DNA of 7,784 nt from Microthrixaceae bacterium. GTDB lineage: Bacteria; Actinomycetota; Acidimicrobiia; Acidimicrobiales; Acidimicrobilacustridaceae. The notes under the pieces are model-generated. The model worked only from the letters and a program-made list of their open reading frames with translations, was not told where the DNA came from and searched no databases. Location of the stretch: the NCBI GenBank assembly GCA_023264915.1, contig JAHFUU010000065.1:1004-8787 (forward strand), given 5' to 3'. The position numbers and the translations under genes were made by a program. Each line of letters begins with the position of its first letter. Positions within the stretch are counted from its first letter, which is position 1. Below are positions 1 to 6,604 of the stretch, piece by piece.

Positions 1-2
1 CG

Positions 3-524
3 GTCGGGCCACCCGAGGCGGACTACGAGGCGGCGTTGCTCCGAATAACCGAGATCCGAACCAAGCTCGCGGGCGGTGCCGACTTCGCCGCGACCGCCCG
101 CGAGAGCTCAGATGACTCGAGCAGGGACACCGGGGGTGACCTGGGGTGCCGTCCGCGGGGCGCTTACGGAGACGCGTTCGAGAACGCCATCTGGCAGCTT
201 CCGCTCAACACCGTCAGCGATCCGATCAAGTCCGAGTTCGGGTACCACCTGCTCCTGGTTCGCGAGCGGCGCACGGCCAGCTTCGAAGAAGCGCGGCCCT
301 CGCTCGAGCAGGCAGTCGCACAAGCACGGGGCAAGGCCCTCCAGGAATGGTTGAATGAGGCCACTCACACGGCGAAGGTGGAGGTGAACCCCCTCTATGG
401 GCAGTGGGATCCGGTCACGGGATCAACCAAGCCAACCGGCGCGCAGGAGCCGAGCTTGACGCTGTCGCCCCTCGACTCGTCGACGGTACCCGCTCAACAA
501 GGCACGACCGGTGCCACCCGATGA
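3..524 (+). CDS. Parvulin-type (SurA/PpiC-like) peptidyl-prolyl cis-trans isomerase, C-terminal part
   Basis: The 5' end is missing: the frame is open from position 3 with no stop, and the TTG at 36 lies inside the domain, so it is not taken as a start. The protein would catalyse cis-trans isomerisation of prolyl bonds and act as a foldase or chaperone, probably outside the membrane as in SurA/PrsA relatives; the signal region is not visible. Parvulin hallmarks appear in order: GADFAATARESSDD, GGDLGCRPRGAYGDAFENAI, and SEFGYHLLLVRERR, which match the usual A-x-x-xS-D, GGDLG-W/C, F-x-x-A and FG-(Y/W)H-hhhV blocks. A helical stretch follows, then VEVNPLYGQWDP, a closing segment I associate with actinobacterial SurA-like proteins, and a low-complexity Thr/Ser tail. 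The stop overlaps the mazG start (ATGA at 521-524), implying co-translation. The family is confident; the precise role is not. Confidence 0.9.
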   Translation, partial: VGPPEADYEAALLRITEIRTKLAGGADFAATARESSDDSSRDTGGDLGCRPRGAYGDAFENAIWQLPLNTVSDPIKSEFGYHLLLVRERRTASFEEARPSLEQAVAQARGKALQEWLNEATHTAKVEVNPLYGQWDPVTGSTKPTGAQEPSLTLSPLDSSTVPAQQGTTGATR

Positions 525-1948
525 CAGCGCGAGTGGTCGTTGTCGGGCTCGGGCCCGCGGATCAGGACCTCCTGAACGCCGCCACCCTGGCTGAGATCGC
601 CCGGGTTCCCCTCGCGCAGCAGTTCATCCGGACCCGGCGGCATCCGGCATCGTCGGTCATGGCACGCGCCACCGCCTTCGATCAGGTCTATGTCGAAGCA
701 GACTCCCTGGACCAGGTCTACGAGCAGATAGCAGAGACCGTGGCGCGAACGGCCCTCGACAAGGGTGAGGCGCTCTACGCAGTTCCCGGTTCGCCGACCG
801 TCGCCGAGCGTTCAGTTGAGCTGTTGCAACGAGATGCGCGGATCGAGACGTCGATCCTGCCTGCGATGTCGTTCCTCGATCTGGTGTGGACGACCCTTGC
901 GATCGACCCGATCGCCCTCGGTGTGCAACTCACCGACGGCCAGGACTTCGAGGTCCGGGCCGCCGGCTGCAAGGGGCCCTTCGTCGTAGCGCAGTGCGAC
1001 ACCTACCATGTCCTGGCCTCGGTCAAGCTTGCTATCGGTGACGCAGTCGACATGGCGAGGTCGCGATCGGGACAGCTGAACGACACGAGCCCCGAGGCAG
1101 GCGGGGAGCCTGGCTGCGACCCCGAAGAGCCCGCGGTCTTCGTGCTGCATCATCTCGGGCTCCCTGATCAGCAGGTCGATCACGTGGCTTGGCATGAGCT
1201 GGATCGGGTCGTCGAGCCCGACCACCTGACCTCGCTTTACGTCCCAGAGCTCCTCGCACCGGTTGCAGGTGAGGTCCAGCAGCTCGTAGAGCTCGTGGCA
1301 ACGCTCAGGCGTGAGTGCCCTTGGGATCGAGAGCAGACCCATGACTCGCTGAAGCGCCACCTCCTCGAGGAGGCATACGAGACTCTCGACGCGCTCGACC
1401 ACCTCGACCCCGAATCAGGGACGGGTTACGAGCATCTCCAAGAGGAGCTGGGCGACCTGTTGTTCCAGATCGTGTTCCACGCGGCGCTTGCGGCAGAGAG
1501 TGGCCAGTTCACCCTCGCCGATGTCGCTCACACGGTCCATGACAAGCTCCGTGCTCGCCATCCCCACGTCTTCGGGACAGTCCCTGAGGGTCTGGCGCCG
1601 GCTGACACAGCAAGTGAGGTGGCGGCCAACTGGGAGCAGCTGAAGAAGGCCGAGAAGGGGCGGGCGAGCATCTTCGACGGGATCCCCGATGCCCTCCCCG
1701 CCCTGCTGTACGCGCTCAAGGTGCAGAAGAAGGCTGCGAGCCTGGGAGAGCTCGGCGCGGACCTGCCCGCACCCGCGAAGTGGGACCCGGTGGTGTTCGC
1801 AGCGAAGCGGTCTGCGTCGGCCAAGACGATAGGCGAGTTGCTCTTCGCTGTTGTCAGCCTGGCTCGCCATGCACATGTCGACCCCGAGACAGCCTTGCGG
1901 TCAGCGGCCATGCGCTACCGCGACGACATCAAGCCTCTCGAGCACTGA
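521..1948 (+). CDS. mazG: MazG nucleoside triphosphate pyrophosphohydrolase with N-terminal tetrapyrrole methylase-like domain (YabN-like)
   Basis: The product is 475 aa. I chose ATG 521 because it overlaps the upstream stop as ATGA and puts VVVVGLGPAD at the very N-terminus; the in-frame GTG/ATG region further upstream adds only unrelated residues. Residues 1 to about 240 resemble the SAM-binding tetrapyrrole (corrin/porphyrin) methylase fold: VVVVGLGPAD (5-14), YAVPGSPTVAERSVELL (86-102) and ILPAMSFLDLV (112-122). Residues about 253-475 are MazG: CPWDREQTHDSL (266-277), EEAYE (283-287), EELGD (308-312) and RHPHVFG (346-352), giving the acidic metal ligands that hydrolyse NTPs to NMP plus pyrophosphate. 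A second helical segment with LLYALKVQKKAA (395-406) follows. Known MazG enzymes clear damaged or excess NTPs in the cytosol; the role of the methylase-like half is not established here. The 3' end overlaps the convergent FHA gene by 20 bp. Confidence 0.95.
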   Translation: MTARVVVVGLGPADQDLLNAATLAEIARVPLAQQFIRTRRHPASSVMARATAFDQVYVEADSLDQVYEQIAETVARTALDKGEALYAVPGSPTVAERSVELLQRDARIETSILPAMSFLDLVWTTLAIDPIALGVQLTDGQDFEVRAAGCKGPFVVAQCDTYHVLASVKLAIGDAVDMARSRSGQLNDTSPEAGGEPGCDPEEPAVFVLHHLGLPDQQVDHVAWHELDRVVEPDHLTSLYVPELLAPVAGEVQQLVELVATLRRECPWDREQTHDSLKRHLLEEAYETLDALDHLDPESGTGYEHLQEELGDLLFQIVFHAALAAESGQFTLADVAHTVHDKLRARHPHVFGTVPEGLAPADTASEVAANWEQLKKAEKGRASIFDGIPDALPALLYALKVQKKAASLGELGADLPAPAKWDPVVFAAKRSASAKTIGELLFAVVSLARHAHVDPETALRSAAMRYRDDIKPLEH

Positions 1949-2684
1949 CGCCAGGTTCAAGGGTGATGCGGGTGAAGGCTCCGACGTTGAAGGACCCTCC
2001 GGGGGCGATGGGAACGGTCTGCCCCTTGGCGATGGGCTCAGACCCGACATAGGTCCCGTTGGAGGAGTCCAGGTCGGTCACGGCGTAGGTGCCTTCCGGC
2101 TGGAGGACGAGGCTCGCGTGACGGTGGGACACCGCCGGGTCGTTGGGTTCGTCCGCGAGGTCGATGCCGGCCGCATGCCGGCCGATCACCACGACTGGCC
2201 CGCTGATCCTGACGGAGCGCTCGTGATCTCCGGGGAACCTGATCGGGCAGTCATCACCATGGGCCGATCGCCACGTCTCACAGAACCGGGCGTACCAGAC
2301 GGCGTCGGTCGTGACGGTCGCTTGCCAGTCCGCGGCAGGAACCGGGTCCGGGCTCGCGGTTCGGGACCCTCCATGAGCGCCCTGTGGGTTCCCGCCACCG
2401 GCAGGTGACATTGGCTCCGGTGGTGGTTCCTGCGTGGATGGAGCGGGGCGCGCCACCGGGGTCGAGGGCGTCGAGGCGTTGAGGAAGTCGAACCCGCAGG
2501 CCTCACAGAAGGATGCTCCTGGGTCACGCGAAGAACCGCAGCGGGGGCACGTCGGGCCAGCCCCGGTCGGAGATGGAGCGCCGCTCGTCGGCTCGGGCGC
2601 TCCGGGCTGGCGGCCACAGGTATCGCAGAAGCCGTCAGAGGCAACCTGGCCCCCGCAGCCGTCGATGCCGCAGGCAAGGCTCAC
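1929..2684 (-). CDS. Double zinc-ribbon FHA domain protein
   Basis: The product is 251 aa. The GTG start (2684-2682) overlaps the stop of the upstream VWA gene as GTGA, which fixes it despite the lack of a clear ribosome binding site. The N-terminus carries two zinc-ribbon motifs: C5-x4-C10-x9-C20-x2-C23 and C46-x2-C49-x10-C60-x2-C63 (CPRCG...CEACGFDF). A Pro/Ser/Gly-rich linker follows (about 71-120). The C-terminal half is a forkhead-associated domain with the core residues present: VVVIGRH (164-170), VSHRHASL (185-192) and DLDSSNGTYVG (204-214). FHA domains bind phosphothreonine, so this is likely a cytosolic reader of Ser/Thr kinase signals, with the ribbons as an additional binding module. 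There is no transmembrane segment. The VWA partner is translationally coupled. No kinase or phosphatase is in view, so the phospho-partner is unknown. Confidence 0.93.
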   Translation of the reverse strand: MSLACGIDGCGGQVASDGFCDTCGRQPGAPEPTSGAPSPTGAGPTCPRCGSSRDPGASFCEACGFDFLNASTPSTPVARPAPSTQEPPPEPMSPAGGGNPQGAHGGSRTASPDPVPAADWQATVTTDAVWYARFCETWRSAHGDDCPIRFPGDHERSVRISGPVVVIGRHAAGIDLADEPNDPAVSHRHASLVLQPEGTYAVTDLDSSNGTYVGSEPIAKGQTVPIAPGGSFNVGAFTRITLEPGVSAREA

Positions 2685-3949
2685 GGGACCTCTCCGCGGT
2701 CACCGCTGACACGGACCGTCACCGTGCGGCGCGTCTCGAGGGCCATCTGGTCAGCCTTGGCTATCTCGGGCCGCAGCTGGACCGTGCCGGTCCGGTAGTC
2801 GACCACCTCGACGACCTTCTGGAGCAGCTTCAGGGTCTGGCTGTTGTTCACCTCGGTGGCCAGGGCGACAGCACGGCCGAGCTTGACCGTTGCCGTGGAG
2901 GCGTCTCCGCTCTTTAGGGCATCGAGTCCTCCGGCGATCGCTTCTGCCAGGTCGGCCTGCCCCGTGTAGTGGGCGACCTCTGGGCAGATGCGTGCAGTGA
3001 GGCTGTCGTCCCCGGTCCAGATCGCCCGCACGAGGGTGGTCTGGCTGACCGTGCCAGAAGAGGCGATGCTCACACGGCCCGCAAGCCTCTCCTCGCCCAC
3101 TCGGGATGGCGGAACCTGGAGGCAGAGGTGGTAGTCGCGTGACTCGCCAGGTGACCATGCACCGGTGGGGTACTCGCTTATCAGCTCGGTGACGGCCACG
3201 CCCATGCCCGTGAGATCCCCCTCGATCGGGTAGACCTGCTTGACGTATCCGAGCCGCGACCCCTTGGGAGTCCACAGGTGCAGCCAGACGTCGCCGACGT
3301 TCTTCGACATGGCCCTGTCGATGATGCGAGCGAACTCGGCGGGCATGCCTGCCGGGCTGGGGATGATGTCGACCGTTCCGAGCAGCGCGCTCGATATCGT
3401 GCTCAGCTCCTCGATGATCCAGTCCGTCCCGACGCCCCGGCAGTCACATGCGAAGTGGCCCTCACACCCACCGATCGCGCGGAGCAACGCCTGCCGCGCT
3501 TCGCCTTCGTCCTTCCCGTCGGTGAGCAGCAAGGCGTGGTTGATCCCGTCATGCGCGGCTGCGAACAGCTCGTCGGCCTTGCGCAGCCAGGCCCCGATCA
3601 CCGTCCCTCCCGTCGCGTGAAGGCGCCCCACGATGTCCTTGGCGGAGGTCTTGGTGGCAGCGTCTGCCCTTGACATCGGCACGACCACCGTTGCCTGGTG
3701 GTTGCCGGCGATGACAGCGAACCGTGCACCGTCTGTGATCTGGTCGATCGCCGTCGCTCCCGCGATCCGGGCCTGATCCAGACGCTCGCCTTCCATGGAG
3801 GTCGAGACGTCGATGATGATGATCTCGGTTAGCTTGTCCGCGCTGGTGACCTCGGTGTCCTCGTCGGCCACGACTGTCACGATCGCGTGGACCTCGGTAG
3901 CGCCCTGGGGCAGGTACTCGTTCTGGGCCACGCTCAAGGTGAATCCCAT
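2681..3949 (-). CDS. VWA (von Willebrand factor A) domain protein with complete MIDAS
   Basis: The product is 422 aa. ATG 3949 is preceded by AGAAAGG (3963-3957) at 7 nt spacing, a good Shine-Dalgarno sequence. The N-terminus (1-40) is a beta-rich lead-in. The VWA domain follows with the metal-ion-dependent adhesion site intact: D47-x-S49-x-S51 (IIIIDVSTSMEGERL), T116 within ATGGTVIG, and D144 in LLLTDGKDEGEA. A conserved-looking block CEGHFACDCRGVGTDW (162-177), with three cysteines, follows. The C-terminal part (about 215-420) is a beta-sandwich-like region and then a helical segment. There is no signal peptide or transmembrane helix, so it is probably cytosolic. VWA proteins of this type commonly sit beside FHA, PP2C and Ser/Thr kinase genes in actinobacteria and are thought to scaffold complexes through Mg-dependent binding. 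It is the first gene of a coupled pair with the FHA gene. Confidence 0.9.
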   Translation of the reverse strand: MGFTLSVAQNEYLPQGATEVHAIVTVVADEDTEVTSADKLTEIIIIDVSTSMEGERLDQARIAGATAIDQITDGARFAVIAGNHQATVVVPMSRADAATKTSAKDIVGRLHATGGTVIGAWLRKADELFAAAHDGINHALLLTDGKDEGEARQALLRAIGGCEGHFACDCRGVGTDWIIEELSTISSALLGTVDIIPSPAGMPAEFARIIDRAMSKNVGDVWLHLWTPKGSRLGYVKQVYPIEGDLTGMGVAVTELISEYPTGAWSPGESRDYHLCLQVPPSRVGEERLAGRVSIASSGTVSQTTLVRAIWTGDDSLTARICPEVAHYTGQADLAEAIAGGLDALKSGDASTATVKLGRAVALATEVNNSQTLKLLQKVVEVVDYRTGTVQLRPEIAKADQMALETRRTVTVRVSGDRGEVP

Positions 3950-3956
3950 CGACGTG

Positions 3957-3963
3957 CCTTTCT
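3957..3963 (-). promoter_or_regulatory. Ribosome binding site of the VWA gene
   Basis: The minus strand reads AGAAAGG, followed by 7 nt and then the ATG. It is one of the few clear Shine-Dalgarno sequences in the window, and it supports ATG 3949 as the true start and as the head of a transcription unit separate from the upstream gene. Confidence 0.6.
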
Positions 3964-3994
3964 CTGGTAGCGATGGCGGGGCTCGGGCGCGTCA

Positions 3995-4010
3995 AGCCCG
4001 GTGACGGGCT
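3995..4010 (-). terminator. Possible stem-loop between the glutamate-synthase-like gene and the VWA gene
   Basis: This is a perfect 6-bp inverted repeat, AGCCCG / CGGGCT, around a 4-nt loop, lying 48 bp downstream of the stop at 4058. It is a candidate transcription end for the upstream gene, but no T tract follows on the minus strand, so it could equally be part of the VWA leader. Seen directly; function inferred. Confidence 0.3.
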
Positions 4011-4023
4011 GACCTCGGCCGGG

Positions 4024-4029
4024 ATTGTA
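4024..4029 (-). promoter_or_regulatory. Candidate -10 element (TACAAT) upstream of the VWA gene
   Basis: The 108-bp gap between 4058 and 3949 is the largest gap between minus-strand chromosomal genes here. On the minus strand it holds TACAAT, close to the TATAAT consensus, about 75 bp upstream of the start codon. No good -35 is visible at 17-18 bp. A TTGACG at 3995-3990 looks like a -35, but the matching -10 would place the transcript start inside the ribosome binding site. Tentative. Confidence 0.25.
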
Positions 4030-4057
4030 TTGCGGGCAGGCTCAGGTGCCGGTGCGC

Positions 4058-5629
4058 TCAGGTGCCCGGCGGTTCGAGGTTGGTGCTCGCGAGCGGTGGC
4101 CAGCACGCGGCAAGGCTCTCTTGCTGGTCGGCCGACGGAACGCCCCAGCCTTCCTTATATGAGAACAGCTCCTGGGCCGAGACCGCCCGATAACCGGTCT
4201 GGAGGATCTCGAGTGCGTCTGGTGGGACGAGGCCAGGATGCACATGGCCACATGCGCGGGAGATGCGCAAGAGCTCGGTTCTGAGCGCGGCGACGTAGGT
4301 GGCCACACGGTGCCCCTTGGGCTCGGGGACGAGGCCCCGCTGGAGCCGCTGGGACTGGGTGGCCACCCCAGTCGGGCAACGACCCGTGTGGCACCGCTGG
4401 GACTGGATGCACCCTGCGGCGAACATGACCTCCCTGCCCACGTTGACCATGTCGCACCCGAGGGCCATCGCCAGCAAGGCGTTGTCGGGCAGGCCCAGCT
4501 TGCCCGATCCGATGAACACGACGGCGTCCTGGATGGACCTCTCGGCGAACGCGCGGTACACGGTTGCGAAGGCCCACTTGAAGGGGAACGCCACGTGGTC
4601 GGCAAAAGGAAGGGGGGCGGCGCCGGTGCCCCCCTCGCCGCCGTCGACGGTGATGAAGTCGACACCGCGGGCTCGGTCTGTGGCCATGGCCTCGGCGAGC
4701 TCGTCCCAGAAGGCCATCTCGCCCACCGCGGACTTGATCCCGACCGGGAGCCCAGTCGCGTCAGCGAGCGTCTCGACGAAGTCGAGCATCGAGTCGACGC
4801 TGTCGAAGGCTGAGTGCGCGGCCGGGCTCCGGCACTCGACGCCAACCGGGATGCCACGTATCTGCGCTATCTCCGGGGTCACCTTCGCTGCTGGCAGGAG
4901 GCCACCGATACCTGGTTTGGCACCCTGGCTCAGCTTGATCTCTATCGCGCGCACCGGGTTCACTTGGCATCTGTCCACCAGTCGGGCAAGGTCGAAGTGG
5001 CCGCGGTCGTCGCGGCAGCCGAAGTAGGAGGTCCCGATCTGGTAGATGAGGTCGCCACCGTGAAGGTGGTGCGGCGATATCGCTCCCTCGCCGGTGTTGT
5101 GGAGGCACCCGGCTTCGGCCGCACCACGGTTCATGGCCTCGACTGCGTGGGCAGACAGCGACCCGAAGCTCATGCCTGAGATGTTGACGATCGAGGGGGC
5201 CCTGAACGCCTGGGCTCGACCGCGGGAGCCGCCTAGCAACTTCGCGCACGGAAGGGCAACGGCGGGGTCAGGGGAGCTGGGCTCGTCGAGTGGCGCGTTC
5301 AGGGGAAACGCGGCGTGCTTGATGATCAGGTAGTGGTCAAGGTGCTCGATGTCGTTGTCGGTGCCGAAGCCGAACAGAGCGTTGGTGCCCTTGGCTGACG
5401 CGTAGACCCACCGGCGCTGGTCGCGGCTGAAGGGCAGCTCTGCATCGTTGTTGGTGACTATGTACTGGCGCAGCTCGGGCCCGATGCCTTCGAGCATGTA
5501 GCGGAGGTGCCCGATGATCGGAAAGTTGCGCGTGACGGCATGACCAGATTGCATCAGGTCATAGATGACGACAGCAACGGCACCGACGGCGAGCACGCCG
5601 AAGATGCCCAGGACGATCTGTGCCCACAC
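4058..5629 (-). CDS. FMN-binding glutamate synthase family protein (GltB central/FMN domain only), membrane-anchored
   Basis: The product is 523 aa from GTG 5629. This start keeps an N-terminal hydrophobic helix (residues 2-26); AAGG lies directly against the GTG, so ribosome binding probably relies on coupling to the gene 25 bp upstream. The rest matches the FMN/glutamate-synthase domain: NFPIIGHLRYMLEGIGPELRQY (35-56), FGFGTDNDIE (86-95), NISGMSFGSLSAHA (149-162), NTGEGAISPHHL (178-189), IKLSQGAKPGIGG (231-243) and VDGGEGGTGAAP (328-339). The 3Fe-4S ligands are C407-x5-C413-x4-C418 (GCIQSQRCHTGRCPTGVATQ). The glutamine amidotransferase domain of full-length GltB is absent, as in the stand-alone family, whose physiological substrate is generally not established; it need not make glutamate. 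It is expected to be a flavin/iron-sulfur redox enzyme tethered to the inner face of the membrane. Confidence 0.93.
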   Translation of the reverse strand: MWAQIVLGIFGVLAVGAVAVVIYDLMQSGHAVTRNFPIIGHLRYMLEGIGPELRQYIVTNNDAELPFSRDQRRWVYASAKGTNALFGFGTDNDIEHLDHYLIIKHAAFPLNAPLDEPSSPDPAVALPCAKLLGGSRGRAQAFRAPSIVNISGMSFGSLSAHAVEAMNRGAAEAGCLHNTGEGAISPHHLHGGDLIYQIGTSYFGCRDDRGHFDLARLVDRCQVNPVRAIEIKLSQGAKPGIGGLLPAAKVTPEIAQIRGIPVGVECRSPAAHSAFDSVDSMLDFVETLADATGLPVGIKSAVGEMAFWDELAEAMATDRARGVDFITVDGGEGGTGAAPLPFADHVAFPFKWAFATVYRAFAERSIQDAVVFIGSGKLGLPDNALLAMALGCDMVNVGREVMFAAGCIQSQRCHTGRCPTGVATQSQRLQRGLVPEPKGHRVATYVAALRTELLRISRACGHVHPGLVPPDALEILQTGYRAVSAQELFSYKEGWGVPSADQQESLAACWPPLASTNLEPPGT

Positions 5630-5654
5630 CCTTGCCAGGGTAACCAGCGCAGGC

Positions 5655-6317
5655 TCAGAGCAAGGCGAGGGCGAGCGCGATCTGCCCGACGTGGTAGGTC
5701 GTGATGATCGCGATCTCTCCCCAAGGTTTGGGTTCGATGAAGCGGTTCCAGGCGATCATCGCATCCGAGGCGTAGAACAGCACCGCTCCCGCGATCGCCG
5801 CTGGCCGCCCCGTTCCGATGGCGCTCGCCACCATGAGCGAGATGGCAGCGACATAGGCCATCACCGGAGCGGCCAGGGCGGCGTGCTCGCCGGCCTTCAC
5901 CCCCTTGATGACCCGGAGACCGATGGTGGCCACGGCGATCATGACCACCACGATGCCGACCAGGAACAGCCCGCCAGAGACACCGAGGAACCAGAGCCCG
6001 ATGACATATGCGATGTGGCCGCCGAGGAAGGCCGCGAGCCCGAACACGAACAGCTGGTCCCTCTTGGTCATCAACAACACATCGCCTGCGAGCGAGAACG
6101 CGAGCGCTGCGATCCAGGACACCTTCGCCGCCGTGCTCGATGGCTCCATCGCGGCCACCGCCGCGATCAGCACGACCATCGTCGCAGGCTTGGCGACGAT
6201 CTCGAGCGGGCGGACCTTGGCCGCGACCGCAACCCAGTCCAACGCGGCAACGGCCAGGGTCAGGACCAACAGGAGCAACACGGCTGCCGTCACGGGCAAG
6301 ATCCTTGCAGACGGCAC
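5655..6317 (-). CDS. YhhN/TMEM86 family membrane protein (lysoplasmalogenase-like)
   Basis: The product is 220 aa from GTG 6317, with GAGG about 10 nt upstream. It is almost entirely hydrophobic, with roughly seven to eight membrane helices. Family blocks appear in order: VAKPATMVVLIA (41-52), AALAFSLAGDVLLM (70-83), FVFGLAAFLGGHIAYVIGLW (90-109), APVMAYVAAISLM (149-161), GAVLFYASDAMIAWNRF (177-193) and ITTYHVGQIALAL (205-217). The conserved Asp residues (GD, SD) sit within helices as in TMEM86 lysoplasmalogenases, which hydrolyse the vinyl-ether bond of lysoplasmalogens to an aldehyde and a glycerophospho compound; many bacterial YhhN members have no proven activity. It is the first gene of a probable two-gene operon with the FMN/Fe-S protein. 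Its upstream region is occupied by the 84-bp repeats and the att site. A longer reading frame on the same strand (6333-5554) is a shadow. Confidence 0.88.
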   Translation of the reverse strand: MPSARILPVTAAVLLLLVLTLAVAALDWVAVAAKVRPLEIVAKPATMVVLIAAVAAMEPSSTAAKVSWIAALAFSLAGDVLLMTKRDQLFVFGLAAFLGGHIAYVIGLWFLGVSGGLFLVGIVVVMIAVATIGLRVIKGVKAGEHAALAAPVMAYVAAISLMVASAIGTGRPAAIAGAVLFYASDAMIAWNRFIEPKPWGEIAIITTYHVGQIALALALL

Positions 6318-6339
6318 ATCGCGGGATCCTCATCGCTGG

Positions 6340-6423
6340 GGCCTGCGCGGCCTCGAACGCCCCGAGCGGAGCGGGGATGGCGCAGGACTCCCGGCCGAGA
6401 ATGCCTTCGAGGTCAGCGTGCCC
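6340..6423. repeat. 84-bp direct repeat, copy A
   Basis: This copy matches 6469-6552 at 83 of 84 positions (C6348 corresponds to T6477), at a distance of 129 bp. It lies 22 bp upstream of the YhhN start. It contains the inverted repeat CCCCG / CGGGG (6360-6364, 6372-6376) around a 7-nt loop. Its end is followed by a tandem copy of GTCAGCGTGCCC (6412-6423 and 6424-6435). Confidence 0.95.
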
Positions 6424-6468
6424 GTCAGCGTGCCCCTGGCCCGATCGCTTCCCAGCCCGAAGGGCCTT

Positions 6469-6552
6469 GGCCTGCGTGGCCTCGAACGCCCCGAGCGGAG
6501 CGGGGATGGCGCAGGACTCCCGGCCGAGAATGCCTTCGAGGTCAGCGTGCCC
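6469..6552. repeat. 84-bp direct repeat, copy B, abutting the tRNA-Leu fragment
   Basis: This is the second copy of the 84-bp repeat; its last five bases are the 3' terminus (GGGCA on the minus strand) of the tRNA-Leu remnant. It carries the same CCCCG / CGGGG hairpin (6489-6493, 6501-6505). Between copies A and B is a 45-bp spacer with a small GCCC/GGGC hairpin around 6454-6464. The hairpins could act as tRNA 3'-end or termination structures on the minus strand, but no T tract is present. The 6318-6547 stretch holds no gene I can support. Confidence 0.95.
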
Positions 6553-6604
6553 AAGGTGGGAATCGAACCCACACTCCCTTGCGGGAACCGGATTTTGAGT
6601 CTGA
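6548..6604 (-). other. tRNA-Leu(CAA) 3' fragment: probable attachment site of an integrative element
   Basis: Read on the minus strand, the segment starts at the anticodon arm with loop CTCAAAA (anticodon CAA, 6597-6595), continues with a long class II variable arm (TCCC-GCAA-GGGA), a perfect T arm (GTGGG / TTCGATT / CCCAC, 6572-6556), the 3' acceptor strand CTTGGGC (6555-6549) and discriminator A (6548). The expected 5' acceptor strand GCCCAAG and the D arm are absent from the next 100 bp or more. The 5' side of the anticodon stem already contains an A-C mismatch (A6602 with C6590), which suggests that identity to the real tRNA ends at the anticodon loop, a common limit for tRNA-type att cores. 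By the usual logic of integration at tRNA 3' ends, the element lies on the 5' side (higher coordinates) and the chromosome on the 3' side. Confidence 0.82.

Noticed and set aside
36..524. TTG at 36 as the start of the parvulin gene
   Set aside because: The frame is open to the window edge and the preceding codons (PPEADYEAAL) read as coding; the foldase family has a long N-terminal part, so the gene begins upstream.
404..1948. Upstream start at 404 for mazG
   Set aside because: The 39 extra residues have no similarity to MazG or methylase N-termini and lie within the parvulin coding region; ATG 521 gives the expected N-terminus and the ATGA overlap.
3966..3995. TTGACG/GCTACC as a promoter for the VWA gene
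   Set aside because: With 18-bp spacing the transcript would start about 10 nt before the ATG, cutting into the Shine-Dalgarno sequence.
5554..6333. 259-codon minus-strand frame starting MRIPRCAVCKD
   Set aside because: It overlaps the YhhN gene in another frame and is Arg/Gly/Asp rich with no domain; the YhhN frame has all the family blocks.
6340..6552. Two repeats with a 45-bp spacer as a minimal CRISPR array
   Set aside because: The repeat is 84 bp, far longer than CRISPR repeats; there are only two copies, no cas genes, and one copy runs into a tRNA end.
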